The position numbers and the translations under genes are program-made. Positions 33,116 through 42,989 of a DNA stretch of 64,000 nt are shown here, piece after piece. Source of the DNA: Achromobacter pestifer. GTDB lineage: Bacteria; Pseudomonadota; Gammaproteobacteria; Burkholderiales; Burkholderiaceae_B. How positions within the stretch are numbered: the stretch's first letter is position 1; the number at the start of each line of letters is the position of its first letter. The notes below the pieces were generated by a model. It was not told the origin of the DNA. It worked only from the letters and a program-made list of their open reading frames with translations, and did no database searches. Location of the stretch: contig NZ_CP053985.1 in NCBI RefSeq assembly GCF_013267355.1, forward strand, positions 2,418,001-2,482,000, given 5' to 3'.

Positions 33116-34420
33116 ATGGCCCTGATCAATCGTCTCGACTCCCGCGACCCCGGATTCAAATCCGCCCTGTCCACGCTGCTGGCCTTCGAAGCCGCCGAGG
33201 ACGAATCCATCGACCGCGCCGCGGCCGGCATCCTGGCCGACGTGCGCGCCCGCGGCGACGCCGCGCTGGTGGAATACACGCAGCGCTTTGACCGCATCCC
33301 CGGCGCATCGGCGCAGACGCTGGAGATCCCCAAGGCTGACTGGCAGGCGGCCCTGGCCGCGCTGCCCGCCGCCCAGCGCAATGCCCTGGAAGCCGCCGCC
33401 GACCGCGTGCGCAGCTACCACGAACGCCAGCGCGCCGAGACCTGGACCTATACGGACGCCGACGGCACCATGCTGGGCCAGCAGGTGACCCCACTGGACC
33501 GCGTGGGCCTGTACGTGCCCGGCGGCAAGGCCGCCTATCCGTCCTCGGTGCTGATGAACGCCATCCCGGCCAAGGTCGCGGGCGTGCAGGAACTGATCAT
33601 GGTCACGCCCACGCCCGACGGCGTGCGCAACCCCATCGTGCTGGCCGCCGCGGCGATTGCCGGCGTCGACCGCGTCTTCGCCATCGGCGGCGCGCAGGCC
33701 GTGGGCGCGCTGGCCTACGGCACCGCCACCGTGCCGGCCGTGGACAAGATCGTCGGCCCGGGCAACGCCTACGTCGCCGCCGCCAAGCGCCGCGTGTTCG
33801 GCGTGGTCGGCATCGACATGATCGCCGGCCCCAGCGAAATCCTGGTCATCTGCGACGGCAAGACGCCGGCCGACTGGATCGCCATGGACCTGTTCTCACA
33901 GGCCGAGCACGACGAGCTCGCCCAATCCATCCTGCTGTGCCCGGACGCCGCCTTCATCGAAGAAGTGCAGGCCTCGATCGAGCGCCTGCTGCCCACCATG
34001 CCGCGCGCCGACATCCTGCGCGTCAGCCTGGCCAACCGCGGCGCGCTGATCCTGGTCCGAGACCTCGAAGAAGCCTGCCGGATCGCCAACGACATCGCGC
34101 CCGAGCACCTCGAGATCTCCACCGAGCACCCCGAGAAATGGACCGCGCAGATCCGCCACGCCGGCGCGATCTTCATGGGCCGCTTCAGCTCCGAATCGCT
34201 GGGTGACTACTGCGCCGGCCCCAACCACGTGCTGCCGACCTCGCGCACGGCCCGCTTTTCCTCGCCGCTGGGCGTCTATGACTTCCAGAAACGCTCCAGC
34301 CTGATCCAGGTTTCGCACCAGGGCGCCCAGAAGCTGGGCCGCATCGCCGCCGAACTGGCGCTGGGCGAGGGCCTGCAGGCGCATGCCGCCAGCGCCCAGT
34401 ACCGGATCGACCAGCCATGA
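33116..34420 (+). CDS. hisD: Histidinol dehydrogenase
   Basis: A 434-residue zinc enzyme that oxidises histidinol to histidine in two NAD-dependent steps. Diagnostic parts are [20 protein letters not shown], the signature [18 protein letters not shown], the zinc/base residues in AEHDE, and [18 protein letters not shown] [18 protein letters not shown] prefer ATG 33116 to the in-frame TTG at 33101. A 53-bp gap separates it from hisG. It overlaps hisC by 4 bp. Confidence 0.96.
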   Translation: MALINRLDSRDPGFKSALSTLLAFEAAEDESIDRAAAGILADVRARGDAALVEYTQRFDRIPGASAQTLEIPKADWQAALAALPAAQRNALEAAADRVRSYHERQRAETWTYTDADGTMLGQQVTPLDRVGLYVPGGKAAYPSSVLMNAIPAKVAGVQELIMVTPTPDGVRNPIVLAAAAIAGVDRVFAIGGAQAVGALAYGTATVPAVDKIVGPGNAYVAAAKRRVFGVVGIDMIAGPSEILVICDGKTPADWIAMDLFSQAEHDELAQSILLCPDAAFIEEVQASIERLLPTMPRADILRVSLANRGALILVRDLEEACRIANDIAPEHLEISTEHPEKWTAQIRHAGAIFMGRFSSESLGDYCAGPNHVLPTSRTARFSSPLGVYDFQKRSSLIQVSHQGAQKLGRIAAELALGEGLQAHAASAQYRIDQP

Positions 34421-35505
34421 GCCTGCTGGGCCGCATCGCCGGCACGGTCCGGGCGGACATCCGCGAACTGGCCGCCTACCCCGTGGCCAACGCCGAGGGC
34501 TGCATCAAGCTCGACGCCATGGAATGTCCCTACGAGCTGCCCGAGGCGGTGCGCGAGGACATCGCCCGCGCCGTGCGCGACACGCCGCTGAACCGCTATC
34601 CCGCGGCCGACTTGTCGGCGCTGCAAGCGGCCGTGAAAACGGCCTTCGGCGTGCCGGATGCAGCGGACGTGCTGTTCGGCAACGGCTCGGACGAACTCAT
34701 CCACATCGTGGTGCAGGCCTGCTGCAATCCGGGCGACGCGGTGCTGTCGCCCTGGCCGTCGTTCGTCTATTTCGACATGGCCGCGCGCTTCGACCACGCC
34801 CGCTTCGTCGGCGTGCCGCTGACGGCCGACCTGACCCTGGATTTGCCGGCCATGCTGGCCGCCATCCGCGAACACCAGCCCAAGGTGGTGTTCCTGGCCG
34901 TGCCCAACAATCCCACCGGCGGCCTCTGGTCCGATGAGGACGTAGCGGCCATCATCGCCGCCGCCCCCGGCCTGGTGGTGCTGGACGAGGCCTACCAGCC
35001 CTTCGCCGACCGCACCTGGATGCCACAAGTGCTGGACGCGCCCAACGTGGTCGTCATGCGCACGGTCTCCAAGATCGGCCTGGCGGGCCTGCGCTTCGGC
35101 TACCTGGCCGGCCACCCGGCCTGGATCGCGGAACTGAACAAGGTCCGCCCGCCCTACAACCTGGACGTGCTGACCCAGGCCACGCTGTCGGCCGTGCTGC
35201 GCCACAAGCCGGTGCTGGACGCACAGGCCGCCCGCCTGCGCGCGGACCGCGAGCCGCTGGCCGCCGCCCTGGCCCAACTGCCCGGAGTGCGGGTATTCCC
35301 TTCCGCCGGAAACTTCGTTCTTGCCCGCTTTTCCGGCAAGCTGGACGGCAACGCCGTGCATCTTGCCCTGAAAACGCGCAAAATATTGATTCGCAACTTC
35401 TCCAACGCCCATCCGCTACTGGCCAACTGCCTGCGCATCTCGGTGGGCGCCCCGGCTGAAAACGCCGCCTTGCTATCCGCCCTGCAAGAGATTTTGAGTG
35501 CTTAA
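34417..35505 (+). CDS. hisC: Histidinol-phosphate aminotransferase
   Basis: A 362-residue PLP enzyme converting imidazole-acetol phosphate to histidinol phosphate. The substrate-binding [26 protein letters not shown] and the PLP lysine in [15 protein letters not shown] are all present. It is coupled to hisD (ATGA overlap), and hisB follows immediately. Confidence 0.95.
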   Translation: MSLLGRIAGTVRADIRELAAYPVANAEGCIKLDAMECPYELPEAVREDIARAVRDTPLNRYPAADLSALQAAVKTAFGVPDAADVLFGNGSDELIHIVVQACCNPGDAVLSPWPSFVYFDMAARFDHARFVGVPLTADLTLDLPAMLAAIREHQPKVVFLAVPNNPTGGLWSDEDVAAIIAAAPGLVVLDEAYQPFADRTWMPQVLDAPNVVVMRTVSKIGLAGLRFGYLAGHPAWIAELNKVRPPYNLDVLTQATLSAVLRHKPVLDAQAARLRADREPLAAALAQLPGVRVFPSAGNFVLARFSGKLDGNAVHLALKTRKILIRNFSNAHPLLANCLRISVGAPAENAALLSALQEILSA

Positions 35506-35506
35506 C

Positions 35507-36094
35507 ATGCGTACCGCTGAGATCACCCGCAACACCAACGAAACCCGCATCCGCGTGGCCGTCAATATCGACGGCACCGGCAAGCAGACGATCGACACTG
35601 GCGTGCCGTTCCTGGACCATATGCTGGACCAGATCGCGCGCCACGGCCTGATCGACCTCGACATCAAGGCGGAAGGCGACCTGCACATCGACGCGCACCA
35701 CACGGTGGAAGACGTGGGCATCACGCTGGGCATGGCCATCGCCAAAGCAGTCGGCACCAAGGCCGGCCTGCGCCGCTACGGCCACGCCTACGTGCCGCTG
35801 GACGAAGCGCTGTCGCGCGTGGTGGTGGACTTCTCCGGCCGCCCGGGCCTGGAATACCACATCCCCTTCACCCGCGCCCGCATCGGCGACTTCGACGTGG
35901 ATCTGACGCGCGAATTCTTCCAGGGCCTGGTCAACCACGCCCTGATCACGCTGCACATCGACAACCTGCGCGGCGTCAATGCCCACCACCAGGCGGAAAC
36001 GGTCTTCAAGGCCTGTGGCCGCGCCCTGCGCATGGCCATGGAAGTCGATCCGCGCATGGGCGACGTCGTGCCCTCCACCAAGGGCGTGCTGTAA
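35507..36094 (+). CDS. hisB: Imidazoleglycerol-phosphate dehydratase
   Basis: A 195-residue monofunctional dehydratase. The Mn-binding motifs are [23 protein letters not shown] and [13 protein letters not shown]. There is no phosphatase domain as in the bifunctional enterobacterial HisB, so histidinol-phosphate phosphatase must be encoded elsewhere. ATG 35507 is 1 bp after the hisC stop and is preferred to the in-frame GTG at 35498, which would overlap hisC. Confidence 0.95.
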   Translation: MRTAEITRNTNETRIRVAVNIDGTGKQTIDTGVPFLDHMLDQIARHGLIDLDIKAEGDLHIDAHHTVEDVGITLGMAIAKAVGTKAGLRRYGHAYVPLDEALSRVVVDFSGRPGLEYHIPFTRARIGDFDVDLTREFFQGLVNHALITLHIDNLRGVNAHHQAETVFKACGRALRMAMEVDPRMGDVVPSTKGVL

Positions 36095-36125
36095 CGTCCA
36101 TCCACCCCGCAGCAGGCAGAGAGAA

Positions 36126-36824
36126 GTGACCACTATCGCCATCGTCGACTACGGAATGGGCAATTTCCATTCCGTCGCCCGCGCCCTGAAATACGCCGCC
36201 CCCGATGCCGACATCCGCATCTGCAGCCAGCCCCAGGAGATCGCCGCGGCCGACCGCGTCGTGTTTCCCGGCCAGGGCGCCATGGCGGACTGCATGCGCA
36301 CCCTGAACGAATCCGGCCTGCGCGAGGCCGTCGTGCGCGCCGCGCGCGAGAAGCCCCTGCTGGGCGTCTGCGTGGGTGAACAGATGCTGTTCGATTCCAG
36401 CGAGGAAGGCGGCACCGCCTGCCTGGGCCTGTTCCGCGGCGTGGTGCGCCGCTTCTCGGGCCCGGGTTTCGCGGAACCGGTCAGCGGCGACGACGTAGCC
36501 TGCCTGGCCGATGCCGGCGCCGCCGGACTGGCCGACACCCGCCCCGAACGCCTCAAGGTCCCGCACATGGGATGGAACAAAGTGCGCCAGACGCGCTCTC
36601 ATCCTATCTGGGCCGGCATTCCGGACGAAACGCACTTCTATTTCGTCCATAGCTACTACGCCGACCCGGAAGATCCGGACCTGACAGTTGGTGAAACCGA
36701 GTATGGCCTCGCCTTTACCTGCGCGGTGGCGGCGGCTAACATTTTCGCGGTGCAGTTTCACCCCGAAAAGAGCGCCGAGCACGGTTTGCGCCTGTATCGC
36801 AATTTTGTAGACTGGCAGCCGTAG
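36126..36824 (+). CDS. hisH: Imidazole glycerol phosphate synthase, glutaminase subunit
   Basis: A 232-residue class I amidotransferase that supplies ammonia to HisF. The nucleophile is the Cys in [13 protein letters not shown], and the His-Glu pair is in [12 protein letters not shown]. It starts at GTG 36126 (residues then read [15 protein letters not shown]) with a purine-rich AGAGAGAAG ahead. It is about 30 residues longer than E. coli HisH owing to an insert at ~residues 113-137 before the [11 protein letters not shown] motif; this insert appears usual in the group but I cannot confirm its role. Confidence 0.93.
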   Translation: MTTIAIVDYGMGNFHSVARALKYAAPDADIRICSQPQEIAAADRVVFPGQGAMADCMRTLNESGLREAVVRAAREKPLLGVCVGEQMLFDSSEEGGTACLGLFRGVVRRFSGPGFAEPVSGDDVACLADAGAAGLADTRPERLKVPHMGWNKVRQTRSHPIWAGIPDETHFYFVHSYYADPEDPDLTVGETEYGLAFTCAVAAANIFAVQFHPEKSAEHGLRLYRNFVDWQP

Positions 36825-36879
36825 GCCCCGTGCCCACGCCCGCCAGCCCTTTCAACCCATATATTTTTCGCTGCCCACC

Positions 36880-37620
36880 ATGCTGCTGATCCCCGCCATC
36901 GATCTCAAAGACGGGCGCTGTGTGCGCCTGCGCCAGGGAGACCTGGACGATGCAACGGTGTTCTCTGAAGACCCTGCCGCCATGGCCACACGTTGGCTCG
37001 ACCAAGGCGCTCGCCGCCTGCATCTGGTCGACCTGAACGGCGCCATCGCCGGCAAACCCAAGAACGAAGCCCCCATCAAGGCGATCCTGGACGCTGTCGG
37101 CGACGACATCCCCGTACAGATCGGCGGCGGCATCCGCGACCTCGACACCATCGAACGCTACCTCGACGCCGGCATCTCCTACGTGATTATCGGCACCGCC
37201 GCGGTCAAGAACCCCGGCTTCCTGCAAGACGCCTGCGGCGCCTTCCCGGGCCAGATCATCGTCGGCCTGGACGCCCGCGACGGCAAGATCGCCACCGACG
37301 GCTGGAGCAAGCTGACCCGCCACGACGTGCTCGACCTGGCCAAGAAGTTCGAAGACTACGGCTGCGAAGCCATCATCTACACGGACATCGGCCGCGACGG
37401 CATGCTGTCCGGCGTCAACGTCGAAGCCACGGTCCGCTTGGCCCAGCACGTGCGCATCCCGGTCTACGCATCGGGCGGCATCGCCGGCATCCAGGACATC
37501 GAAGCCCTCTGCGCCGTCGAGGAAGAAGGCGTCGAAGGCGCCATCCTGGGCCGCAGCATCTACGAAGGCACGCTCGACTTCCAAGCGGCGCAGGCACGCG
37601 CCGACGAACTGGCAAAATGA
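36880..37620 (+). CDS. hisA: Phosphoribosylformimino-5-aminoimidazole carboxamide ribotide isomerase
   Basis: A 246-residue TIM-barrel isomerase (ProFAR to PRFAR). It opens with [17 protein letters not shown], with the catalytic Asp in IPAIDLK, the second Asp in [10 protein letters not shown], and the phosphate-binding VQIGGGIRD and YASGGIAG. It lies 55 bp after hisH and overlaps hisF by 4 bp (ATGA). Confidence 0.96.
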   Translation: MLLIPAIDLKDGRCVRLRQGDLDDATVFSEDPAAMATRWLDQGARRLHLVDLNGAIAGKPKNEAPIKAILDAVGDDIPVQIGGGIRDLDTIERYLDAGISYVIIGTAAVKNPGFLQDACGAFPGQIIVGLDARDGKIATDGWSKLTRHDVLDLAKKFEDYGCEAIIYTDIGRDGMLSGVNVEATVRLAQHVRIPVYASGGIAGIQDIEALCAVEEEGVEGAILGRSIYEGTLDFQAAQARADELAK

Positions 37621-38435
37621 CCACTTCCAGCAGCACCCCCGCGGCCGGCGCGCCCGCTCAGAGCGCGCTGACCCGCCGCATCATTCCCTGCCTCGACGTC
37701 ACTGCGGGCCGCGTCGTCAAGGGCGTGAACTTCGTCAACCTGCTCGATGCCGGCGACCCCGTGGAAATCGCCCGCCGCTACAACGAGCAGGGCGCCGACG
37801 AACTCACCTTCCTCGACATCACCGCCACCAGCGATGGCCGCGACCTGATCCTGCCCATCATCGAGCAGGTGGCCTCGCAGGTCTTCATTCCGCTGACAGT
37901 GGGCGGCGGCGTGCGCCAGGTATCCGACATCCAGCGCCTGCTGAATGCCGGCGCCGACAAGATCAGCATCAACAGCGCCGCCGTGGCCAATCCGGAACTG
38001 GTCCGGGCCGCCTCGGACTACCACGGCTCGCAATGCGTGGTGGTGGCGATCGACGCGCGCCGCGTGTCGGCCGCAGGCGAACCCGCCCGCTGGGAAGTCT
38101 TCACCCACGGCGGCCGCAAGGCCACCGGACTGGATGCCGTCGCCTGGGCGCGCCGCATGGCCGCCTACGGCGCTGGCGAAATCCTGTTGACCAGCATGGA
38201 CCGCGACGGCACCAAGTCCGGCTTCGACCTGGAACTCACGCGCACCGTCTCGGACGCCGTGCCGGTGCCTGTCATCGCCTCCGGCGGCGTGGGCAACCTG
38301 CAGCATCTGGCCGACGGCGTCACCGCCGGCCGCGCCAGCGCGGTCCTGGCCGCCAGCATCTTCCACTTCGGCCAGCATACGGTGGGCGAGTGCAAACGGT
38401 TCATGGCCGAGCAGGGCATCCCCGTAAGGGTATGA
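37617..38435 (+). CDS. hisF: Imidazole glycerol phosphate synthase, cyclase subunit
   Basis: A 272-residue TIM-barrel that makes imidazole glycerol phosphate and AICAR with HisH. The catalytic residues lie in [16 protein letters not shown] and [14 protein letters not shown], and phosphate-binding loops are TVGGGVR and IASGGVG. It has a ~20-residue Ser/Ala-rich extension before the barrel. It is coupled to hisA. A strong hairpin follows 7 bp after the stop. Confidence 0.96.
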   Translation: MTTSSSTPAAGAPAQSALTRRIIPCLDVTAGRVVKGVNFVNLLDAGDPVEIARRYNEQGADELTFLDITATSDGRDLILPIIEQVASQVFIPLTVGGGVRQVSDIQRLLNAGADKISINSAAVANPELVRAASDYHGSQCVVVAIDARRVSAAGEPARWEVFTHGGRKATGLDAVAWARRMAAYGAGEILLTSMDRDGTKSGFDLELTRTVSDAVPVPVIASGGVGNLQHLADGVTAGRASAVLAASIFHFGQHTVGECKRFMAEQGIPVRV

Positions 38436-38441
38436 CCCACC

Positions 38442-38466
38442 CCCGAAGCGCCTGCGGCGCTTCGGG
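38442..38466. other. Strong stem-loop between hisF and hisI
   Basis: A perfect 11-bp inverted repeat CCCGAAGCGCC/GGCGCTTCGGG with a TGC loop lies just after hisF. There is no T tract on either side, so it is not a standard terminator. It may stabilise the upstream mRNA, cause partial termination or be a copy of a dispersed palindrome. Confidence 0.7.
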
Positions 38467-38560
38467 AAGCCCCTCTCAGGCGTGCAACAAGGTATTGCCG
38501 TAAGATGATGAGTCCCCACGCGCCAGTGGCGGCCAGCAAGCCGCCGCGCGAGGACAACGG

Positions 38561-38974
38561 ATGAATGAGATGAGCAACGAACCCGCCTGGATGGCCGATG
38601 TCGTCTTCGACGAAAACGGCCTGATACCCGCCATCGCGCAGGACGCCGAAAACGGCCAGATCATGATGGTGGCCTGGATGAACCGCGAATCGCTCGCCGA
38701 AACGGCCGCCACCGGGCGCGCCGTCTACTGGTCGCGTTCCCGCCAGCGCCTGTGGCGCAAGGGCGAAGAGTCCGGCCATTCGCAGGAAGTGCACGAACTG
38801 CGCCTGGACTGCGACGGCGACGTGATCCTGCTCAAGATCCATCAGCAGGGCGGCATCGCCTGCCATACCGGACGCGCCAGCTGCTTCTACCGCCGCCTGG
38901 AAGGCCAGACCGACCAGGCTTCCTGGATCACGGTGGACCCCGTGCTGAAAGACCCCGAACTGATCTACAAATGA
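38561..38974 (+). CDS. hisI: Phosphoribosyl-AMP cyclohydrolase
   Basis: A 137-residue monofunctional cyclohydrolase, third step of histidine synthesis. The family motifs are [34 protein letters not shown] and the metal-binding [31 protein letters not shown] 38561 has GAGGACAA upstream. The stop overlaps the hisE start (ATGA). The cyclohydrolase and pyrophosphohydrolase are separate proteins here, unlike the fused HisIE of enterobacteria. Confidence 0.95.
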   Translation: MNEMSNEPAWMADVVFDENGLIPAIAQDAENGQIMMVAWMNRESLAETAATGRAVYWSRSRQRLWRKGEESGHSQEVHELRLDCDGDVILLKIHQQGGIACHTGRASCFYRRLEGQTDQASWITVDPVLKDPELIYK

Positions 38975-39321
38975 CCGCTCAAGCCGCAAGCGCCGCCGAC
39001 ATCCTGGCGCGCATCGCCGATACCCTGGAAACCCGCCGCCCCGAAAACGGCGGCGATCCCTCTGCCTCCTATTCCGCCAAGCTGCTGGCCAAGGGCCCCG
39101 ACGCCTTTCTCAAGAAGATCGGCGAGGAAGCCACCGAACTGGTCATGGCCGCCAAGGACGGCGTGCCCGACCGCATCGTCAGCGAAACCGCCGACCTGTG
39201 GTTCCATTGCCTGGTGGCCCTGACGCATTTCAAGCTGCGGCCCGAGGACGTACTGGCCGAACTGGCTCGCCGCGAAGGCCTGTCCGGCCTGGCGGAAAAG
39301 GCGAGCCGCCCGCAAGACTGA
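38971..39321 (+). CDS. hisE: Phosphoribosyl-ATP pyrophosphatase
   Basis: A 116-residue MazG-like enzyme that removes pyrophosphate from PR-ATP. The core is [20 protein letters not shown] then [12 protein letters not shown], with the metal-binding acidic residues, and [14 protein letters not shown] 38971 overlaps the hisI stop. It is the last his gene; a HIT-family gene follows after 17 bp. Confidence 0.95.
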   Translation: MTAQAASAADILARIADTLETRRPENGGDPSASYSAKLLAKGPDAFLKKIGEEATELVMAAKDGVPDRIVSETADLWFHCLVALTHFKLRPEDVLAELARREGLSGLAEKASRPQD

Positions 39322-39338
39322 ACCCGGAACCCGGAAAA

Positions 39339-39707
39339 ATGAGCGACAACTGTCTCTTCTGCAAGATCGCCGCTGGCGAGATCCCGTCCAAGAAGGTCTA
39401 CGAGGACGAGGACTTTGTTGCGTTCCACGACATCAATCCGGCCGCGCCGGTACATTTATTGCTGATCCCTCGACGTCATGTCACATCCATGCAGGATATT
39501 AAGGGGGAGGACGCAGAATGGTTGGGTAGAATGATGTCATTGGCGCCGCGGTTAGCCGCTGAAAACGGTTGCCGTCCGGGCCCTGATGGTGGATTTCGCA
39601 TCATGATCAATTCTGGCGTCGAAGGCGGCCAGGAAGTCCCGCATCTGCATTTCCACATCATCGGCGGCTCGCGACCCTGGAAAGGGCGCGTGGCTCCCAC
39701 CGCGTAA
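39339..39707 (+). CDS. HIT family (histidine triad) nucleotide-binding protein
   Basis: A 122-residue HINT-type hydrolase. The histidine triad HLHFHII is present ([11 protein letters not shown]), as is the N-terminal [23 protein letters not shown] proteins cleave nucleoside phosphoramidates. The gene lies between hisE and tatA in many betaproteobacteria and is probably co-transcribed with them. Confidence 0.93.
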   Translation: MSDNCLFCKIAAGEIPSKKVYEDEDFVAFHDINPAAPVHLLLIPRRHVTSMQDIKGEDAEWLGRMMSLAPRLAAENGCRPGPDGGFRIMINSGVEGGQEVPHLHFHIIGGSRPWKGRVAPTA

Positions 39708-39721
39708 TTCGGAGAAACATC

Positions 39722-39949
39722 ATGGGTAGTTTCAGCATCTGGCATTGGTTGGTTGTCCTGGTCATCGTGGCGCTGATTTTCGGCACCAAGAAGCTGCGCA
39801 ACATCGGCTCGGACCTGGGCGGCGCGGTCAAGGGCTTCAAGGAAGGCATGAAGGACGCCAACGGCGACAAGCCGGCCGAACCGATCGCGCAGCAGCGCGT
39901 CTCCGGCGAAACCATCGACGTGCAGGCCAAGGAAAAATCCAACTCCTGA
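39722..39949 (+). CDS. tatA: Sec-independent protein translocase subunit TatA
   Basis: A 75-residue protein with a short N-terminal helix ([17 protein letters not shown]), a conserved [14 protein letters not shown] hinge and an amphipathic helix ([11 protein letters not shown]), followed by a polar tail. TatA forms the pore-like assembly that passes folded twin-arginine proteins across the inner membrane. The start follows GGAGAAAC. It is the first gene of tatABC, 14 bp after the HIT gene. Confidence 0.95.
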   Translation: MGSFSIWHWLVVLVIVALIFGTKKLRNIGSDLGGAVKGFKEGMKDANGDKPAEPIAQQRVSGETIDVQAKEKSNS

Positions 39950-40020
39950 GCGCCTGCTCGGCTCCCGGGCCGTCCTGAACAGGCCGGCCCTTATTGCATC
40001 CTCTCCCGAGCGGCCGTCGA

Positions 40021-40545
40021 ATGTTTGATGTCAGCTTCACTGAACTGATGGTGATCGGCGTCATCGCCCTGATCGTCATCGGCCCCGAACGCCTGCCCAA
40101 GGTTGCCCGCACCGTCGGCCACCTGCTCGGGCGCGCGCAGCGTTACGTCAATGACGTGAAATCCGATATCCAGCGCGAAATCGAGCTCGACGAACTGCGC
40201 AAGTTCAAGAGCGAAATGGAAGATGCCGCGCAGGGCGTGCAGCAGTCGCTGAACGAAACCCAGGCCTCGCTGCAGGAACCCGTCCAGCAGTTCCGCGCGG
40301 AACTCGACGAAGTCGCGCGCGAAGCCAGCATCAAGGGCGAACCGGCCGCCGCCGGCGACGCGCCCGCCGAGCCCGAGCGCAGCATCGCGCCTCCGCCCGG
40401 CCAGAACCACAGCCTGGACCTGGACCTGCCGCCGATGGCCGTGCCCGCTCCCGCCGCAACTCAACCACCGGCGCCCAGCGCGCCCAAGGCCGACGACGCC
40501 GCGCCCGCCGCCAAGCCCGTCGCGCCCTCCGGAACACCGACGTGA
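40021..40545 (+). CDS. tatB: Sec-independent protein translocase subunit TatB
   Basis: A 174-residue protein with the TatB N-terminus MFDVSFTELMVIGVIALIVI and GPERLPKVARTVG, then a long amphipathic helical region and a Pro/Ala-rich tail (about 125-174). TatB with TatC recognises twin-arginine signals. ATG 40021 is the family start; the in-frame ATG at 39994 would put nine polar residues before the helix. It overlaps tatC by 4 bp. Confidence 0.95.
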   Translation: MFDVSFTELMVIGVIALIVIGPERLPKVARTVGHLLGRAQRYVNDVKSDIQREIELDELRKFKSEMEDAAQGVQQSLNETQASLQEPVQQFRAELDEVAREASIKGEPAAAGDAPAEPERSIAPPPGQNHSLDLDLPPMAVPAPAATQPPAPSAPKADDAAPAAKPVAPSGTPT

Positions 40546-41333
40546 CCCAGGACGCCACCCAAGAAGAGGGCCAGCAGGAGACTTTCATCTCCCACCTGGT
40601 CGAATTGCGCACCCGCCTGCTGCGCGCCGTAGGCGCCGTGGTCGTCGTGTTCATCGTGCTGTTCATTTACCCGGGCGCGTCGGCCATCTATGACATCCTG
40701 GCCCAGCCCATGCTGGCTTCGCTGCCGGAAGGCACGCGCATGATCGCCACCGGCGTCATCACGCCGTTCATGGTGCCGGTCAAGGTCACGATGATGGCCG
40801 CGTTCATCGTGGCGCTGCCCGTGGTGCTGTATCAGGCCTGGGCCTTTGTCGCGCCCGGTCTGTACCGGCACGAGAAGCGCCTGGCGCTGCCCCTCATCGT
40901 TTCCAGCACCTTTCTGTTCATCGCGGGCATGGCGTTCTGCTATTTCGTGGTGTTCCGCACGGTATTCCACTTCATTGCCACGTTCGCGCCGCAGTCCATC
41001 ACGCCCGCGCCTGACATCGAGGCCTACCTGAGCTTCGTCATGACGATGTTCATGGCCTTCGGCATCACCTTCGAAGTGCCCGTGGCCGTGGTGCTGCTGG
41101 TGAAGATGGGCGTGGTCGAGCTGTCCAAGCTGAAGGCCGCCCGCGGCTACGTGGTGGTGGGCGCCTTCATCATTGCCGCCGTGGTCACGCCGCCCGACGT
41201 GGTCAGCCAGTTCATGTTGGCCGTGCCGCTGTGCCTGCTCTATGAGGTCGGACTGATCTGCGCCCGCCTGGTCACGCCAAAACCGGATGCGCAAAGCGAG
41301 GTCGACTCGGACTCGCTGACCGAGCGCCACTGA
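40542..41333 (+). CDS. tatC: Sec-independent protein translocase subunit TatC
   Basis: A 263-residue, six-helix membrane protein that binds twin-arginine signal peptides. It has FISHLVELRTRLLRAV at the N-terminus, YQAWAFVAPGLYRHEKR and FGITFEVPVAVVLL. The start is GTG 40542, overlapping the tatB stop (GTGA). A hairpin follows 10 bp downstream. The Rieske protein encoded at 48721 carries a twin-arginine motif and is a likely client. Confidence 0.95.
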   Translation: MTQDATQEEGQQETFISHLVELRTRLLRAVGAVVVVFIVLFIYPGASAIYDILAQPMLASLPEGTRMIATGVITPFMVPVKVTMMAAFIVALPVVLYQAWAFVAPGLYRHEKRLALPLIVSSTFLFIAGMAFCYFVVFRTVFHFIATFAPQSITPAPDIEAYLSFVMTMFMAFGITFEVPVAVVLLVKMGVVELSKLKAARGYVVVGAFIIAAVVTPPDVVSQFMLAVPLCLLYEVGLICARLVTPKPDAQSEVDSDSLTERH

Positions 41334-41343
41334 TCCCCTCGGA

Positions 41344-41371
41344 CGGTCCTGCCCACAAAGCAGGACCGTTT
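41344..41371 (+). terminator. Terminator after tatC
   Basis: A perfect 9-bp stem CGGTCCTGC/GCAGGACCG (41344-41352 with 41360-41368) with a 7-nt loop is followed by only three T. It probably ends the long murA-his-tat transcript. Confidence 0.7.
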
Positions 41372-41410
41372 CACCTTGTGGGCGGCCCACGGCGACTCTA
41401 CATTGCCTTC

Positions 41411-41779
41411 ATGTCACTCGCCCAAAGACTGCACACCCTGATGCGATGGCGCGGCATCAAAAGCCAGAACCAGCTGGCGCGCATTTCCGGCGTGCCGCAG
41501 TCCTGCATCCATCGAATCCTCATGCGCGAAGACTGCTATTCGCCGTCTCGCGCCACCTTGCTGCGGCTGGCGCGCGCCCTGGACACCAGCGTGCCGTGGC
41601 TGACCGACGGCGTGGGGCCGGGCGGGGATGCACCACACAACGGCGCGTCCCCGCCGGACGACGGCCCGGACGGCTATTGCACGGAAATCTGGACGCTGCT
41701 GCGCAATCAATCCGAAAGCACCAAGAAGGCCATCCTGTCGGCGGTGCGCCTGATGGCCAAAGACCCCGCCGCGACCTGA
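41411..41779 (+). CDS. Small helix-turn-helix (XRE-type) regulator
   Basis: A 122-residue protein with a Cro/CI-type HTH at about residues 5-60 (NQLARISGVPQSCIHRIL, then SRATLLRLARALDTSVPWL). The remainder has a Gly/Pro/Asp-rich linker and a helical C-terminus (YCTEIWTLLRNQSESTKKAIL). It resembles short repressors often found on phages and mobile elements, but no such element surrounds it. It is transcribed apart from tatC (terminator between) and is convergent with the protease gene. Target unknown. Confidence 0.8.
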   Translation: MSLAQRLHTLMRWRGIKSQNQLARISGVPQSCIHRILMREDCYSPSRATLLRLARALDTSVPWLTDGVGPGGDAPHNGASPPDDGPDGYCTEIWTLLRNQSESTKKAILSAVRLMAKDPAAT

Positions 41780-41809
41780 TTGCCCGTCGCCCCCGGAGTC
41801 CGCCCCCTT

Positions 41810-42970
41810 CTAGCGCGGCTTGCCCGGGCGCGTACCCACCACCACCGCCAGCTCGGCGGGCTTGCCGCCGCGCAATATGCCCAGCTTGGCGCTCTGGCCC
41901 GGCGGCAGCTGCGCGATCTCCGACAGCAGGCTGGTGGTGTCGGCCATGCGCTTGCCGTTGACCGACTGCACAATGTCCCCGACCCGCAAGCCGCCGCGCG
42001 CCGCCGGCCCGTCACGCATCACGCCGGCGATGATCACGCCCACGGTGTCCCGATCCAGCCCGAACGCGCGCGCCAGCTCCGGCGTCACGTCCTGCGGTTC
42101 CACGCCCAGCCAGCCGCGCTTGACCCCGCCGGTCTTGACGATCTCGTCCATGACCTTGCGCGCGATCTCGATGGGGGTGGCGAAGCCTATGCCCATGGAC
42201 CCTCCCGATTCGGAATAGATCGCGGTATTGATGCCGACCAGATTGCCCGTGGCATCGACCAGCGCGCCACCCGAATTGCCGGGATTGATCGCCGCGTCGG
42301 TCTGGATGAAGTTCTCGTAGGTGTTCAGGCCCAGTCCGTTGCGGCCCAGCGCCGATACGATGCCCAGCGTGGTCGTTTGCCCCACGCCGAACGGATTGCC
42401 GATAGCCAGCACCACGTCGCCCACGCGCAGGCCCCGGTCGGGGGCCAGCGTGGCCGCGGGCAAGGCGCGCAGGGTAGCCAGCTTCAGCACGGCCAGATCG
42501 GTATCCGGATCCGCGCCCACCACCTTTGCCGCATCGCGGCGGCCGTCCGCCAGCGCGACCTCGATCGCGTCCGCGGCCTGCACCACGTGGTAATTGGTCA
42601 GCACGTAGCCGTCCTGGTTCACGATCACGCCGGATCCCAGGCTGGTGGACGCCTGGCGCCGCGTCACACCCGGCACCTGGCCGAAGAACTGGCGCAGCAC
42701 CGGATCGTCGGGCAGCGGAATCAACGGCACATTCACGTGCTTGGTGGTGTATACGTTGACCACGGAGGGCGCCGCGCGGGCCACGCCGTCGGCATAGGAT
42801 GCCGTGGCCTCGGCGCGCGCAGCCGGCGGTCTTGCAGCCGCCGCAGCGGGCTGAGGCCCTGCCGCCGGCCCGGCCAGCCGCAGCAGGTCGGGCCGCAAGG
42901 TCGTCACCACGAATAGAATACCCAGGCAGACCGTGACGGCCTGAGCAAAGATCAGCCAATATCGGCGCAT
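41810..42970 (-). CDS. S1C serine protease of the DegS/DegQ type, membrane-anchored, one PDZ domain
   Basis: A 386-residue periplasmic protease. An N-terminal membrane anchor (about residues 4-25) is followed by a Pro/Ala-rich linker, a trypsin-like domain with the triad His (NYHVVQAAD), Asp (DTDLAVLKL) and Ser (NPGNSGGALVD), and one PDZ domain (about 285-375, LRVGDIVQSVNG). A single PDZ plus an anchor is the DegS plan, so a role in envelope-stress sensing is possible. Start ATG 42970 gives the anchor; upstream codons are spurious. It is divergent from the Nif3-family gene with 19 bp between the start codons. Confidence 0.92.
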   Translation of the reverse strand: MRRYWLIFAQAVTVCLGILFVVTTLRPDLLRLAGPAAGPQPAAAAARPPAARAEATASYADGVARAAPSVVNVYTTKHVNVPLIPLPDDPVLRQFFGQVPGVTRRQASTSLGSGVIVNQDGYVLTNYHVVQAADAIEVALADGRRDAAKVVGADPDTDLAVLKLATLRALPAATLAPDRGLRVGDVVLAIGNPFGVGQTTTLGIVSALGRNGLGLNTYENFIQTDAAINPGNSGGALVDATGNLVGINTAIYSESGGSMGIGFATPIEIARKVMDEIVKTGGVKRGWLGVEPQDVTPELARAFGLDRDTVGVIIAGVMRDGPAARGGLRVGDIVQSVNGKRMADTTSLLSEIAQLPPGQSAKLGILRGGKPAELAVVVGTRPGKPR

Positions 42971-42989
42971 GATTCTGATAGGACTAGCT

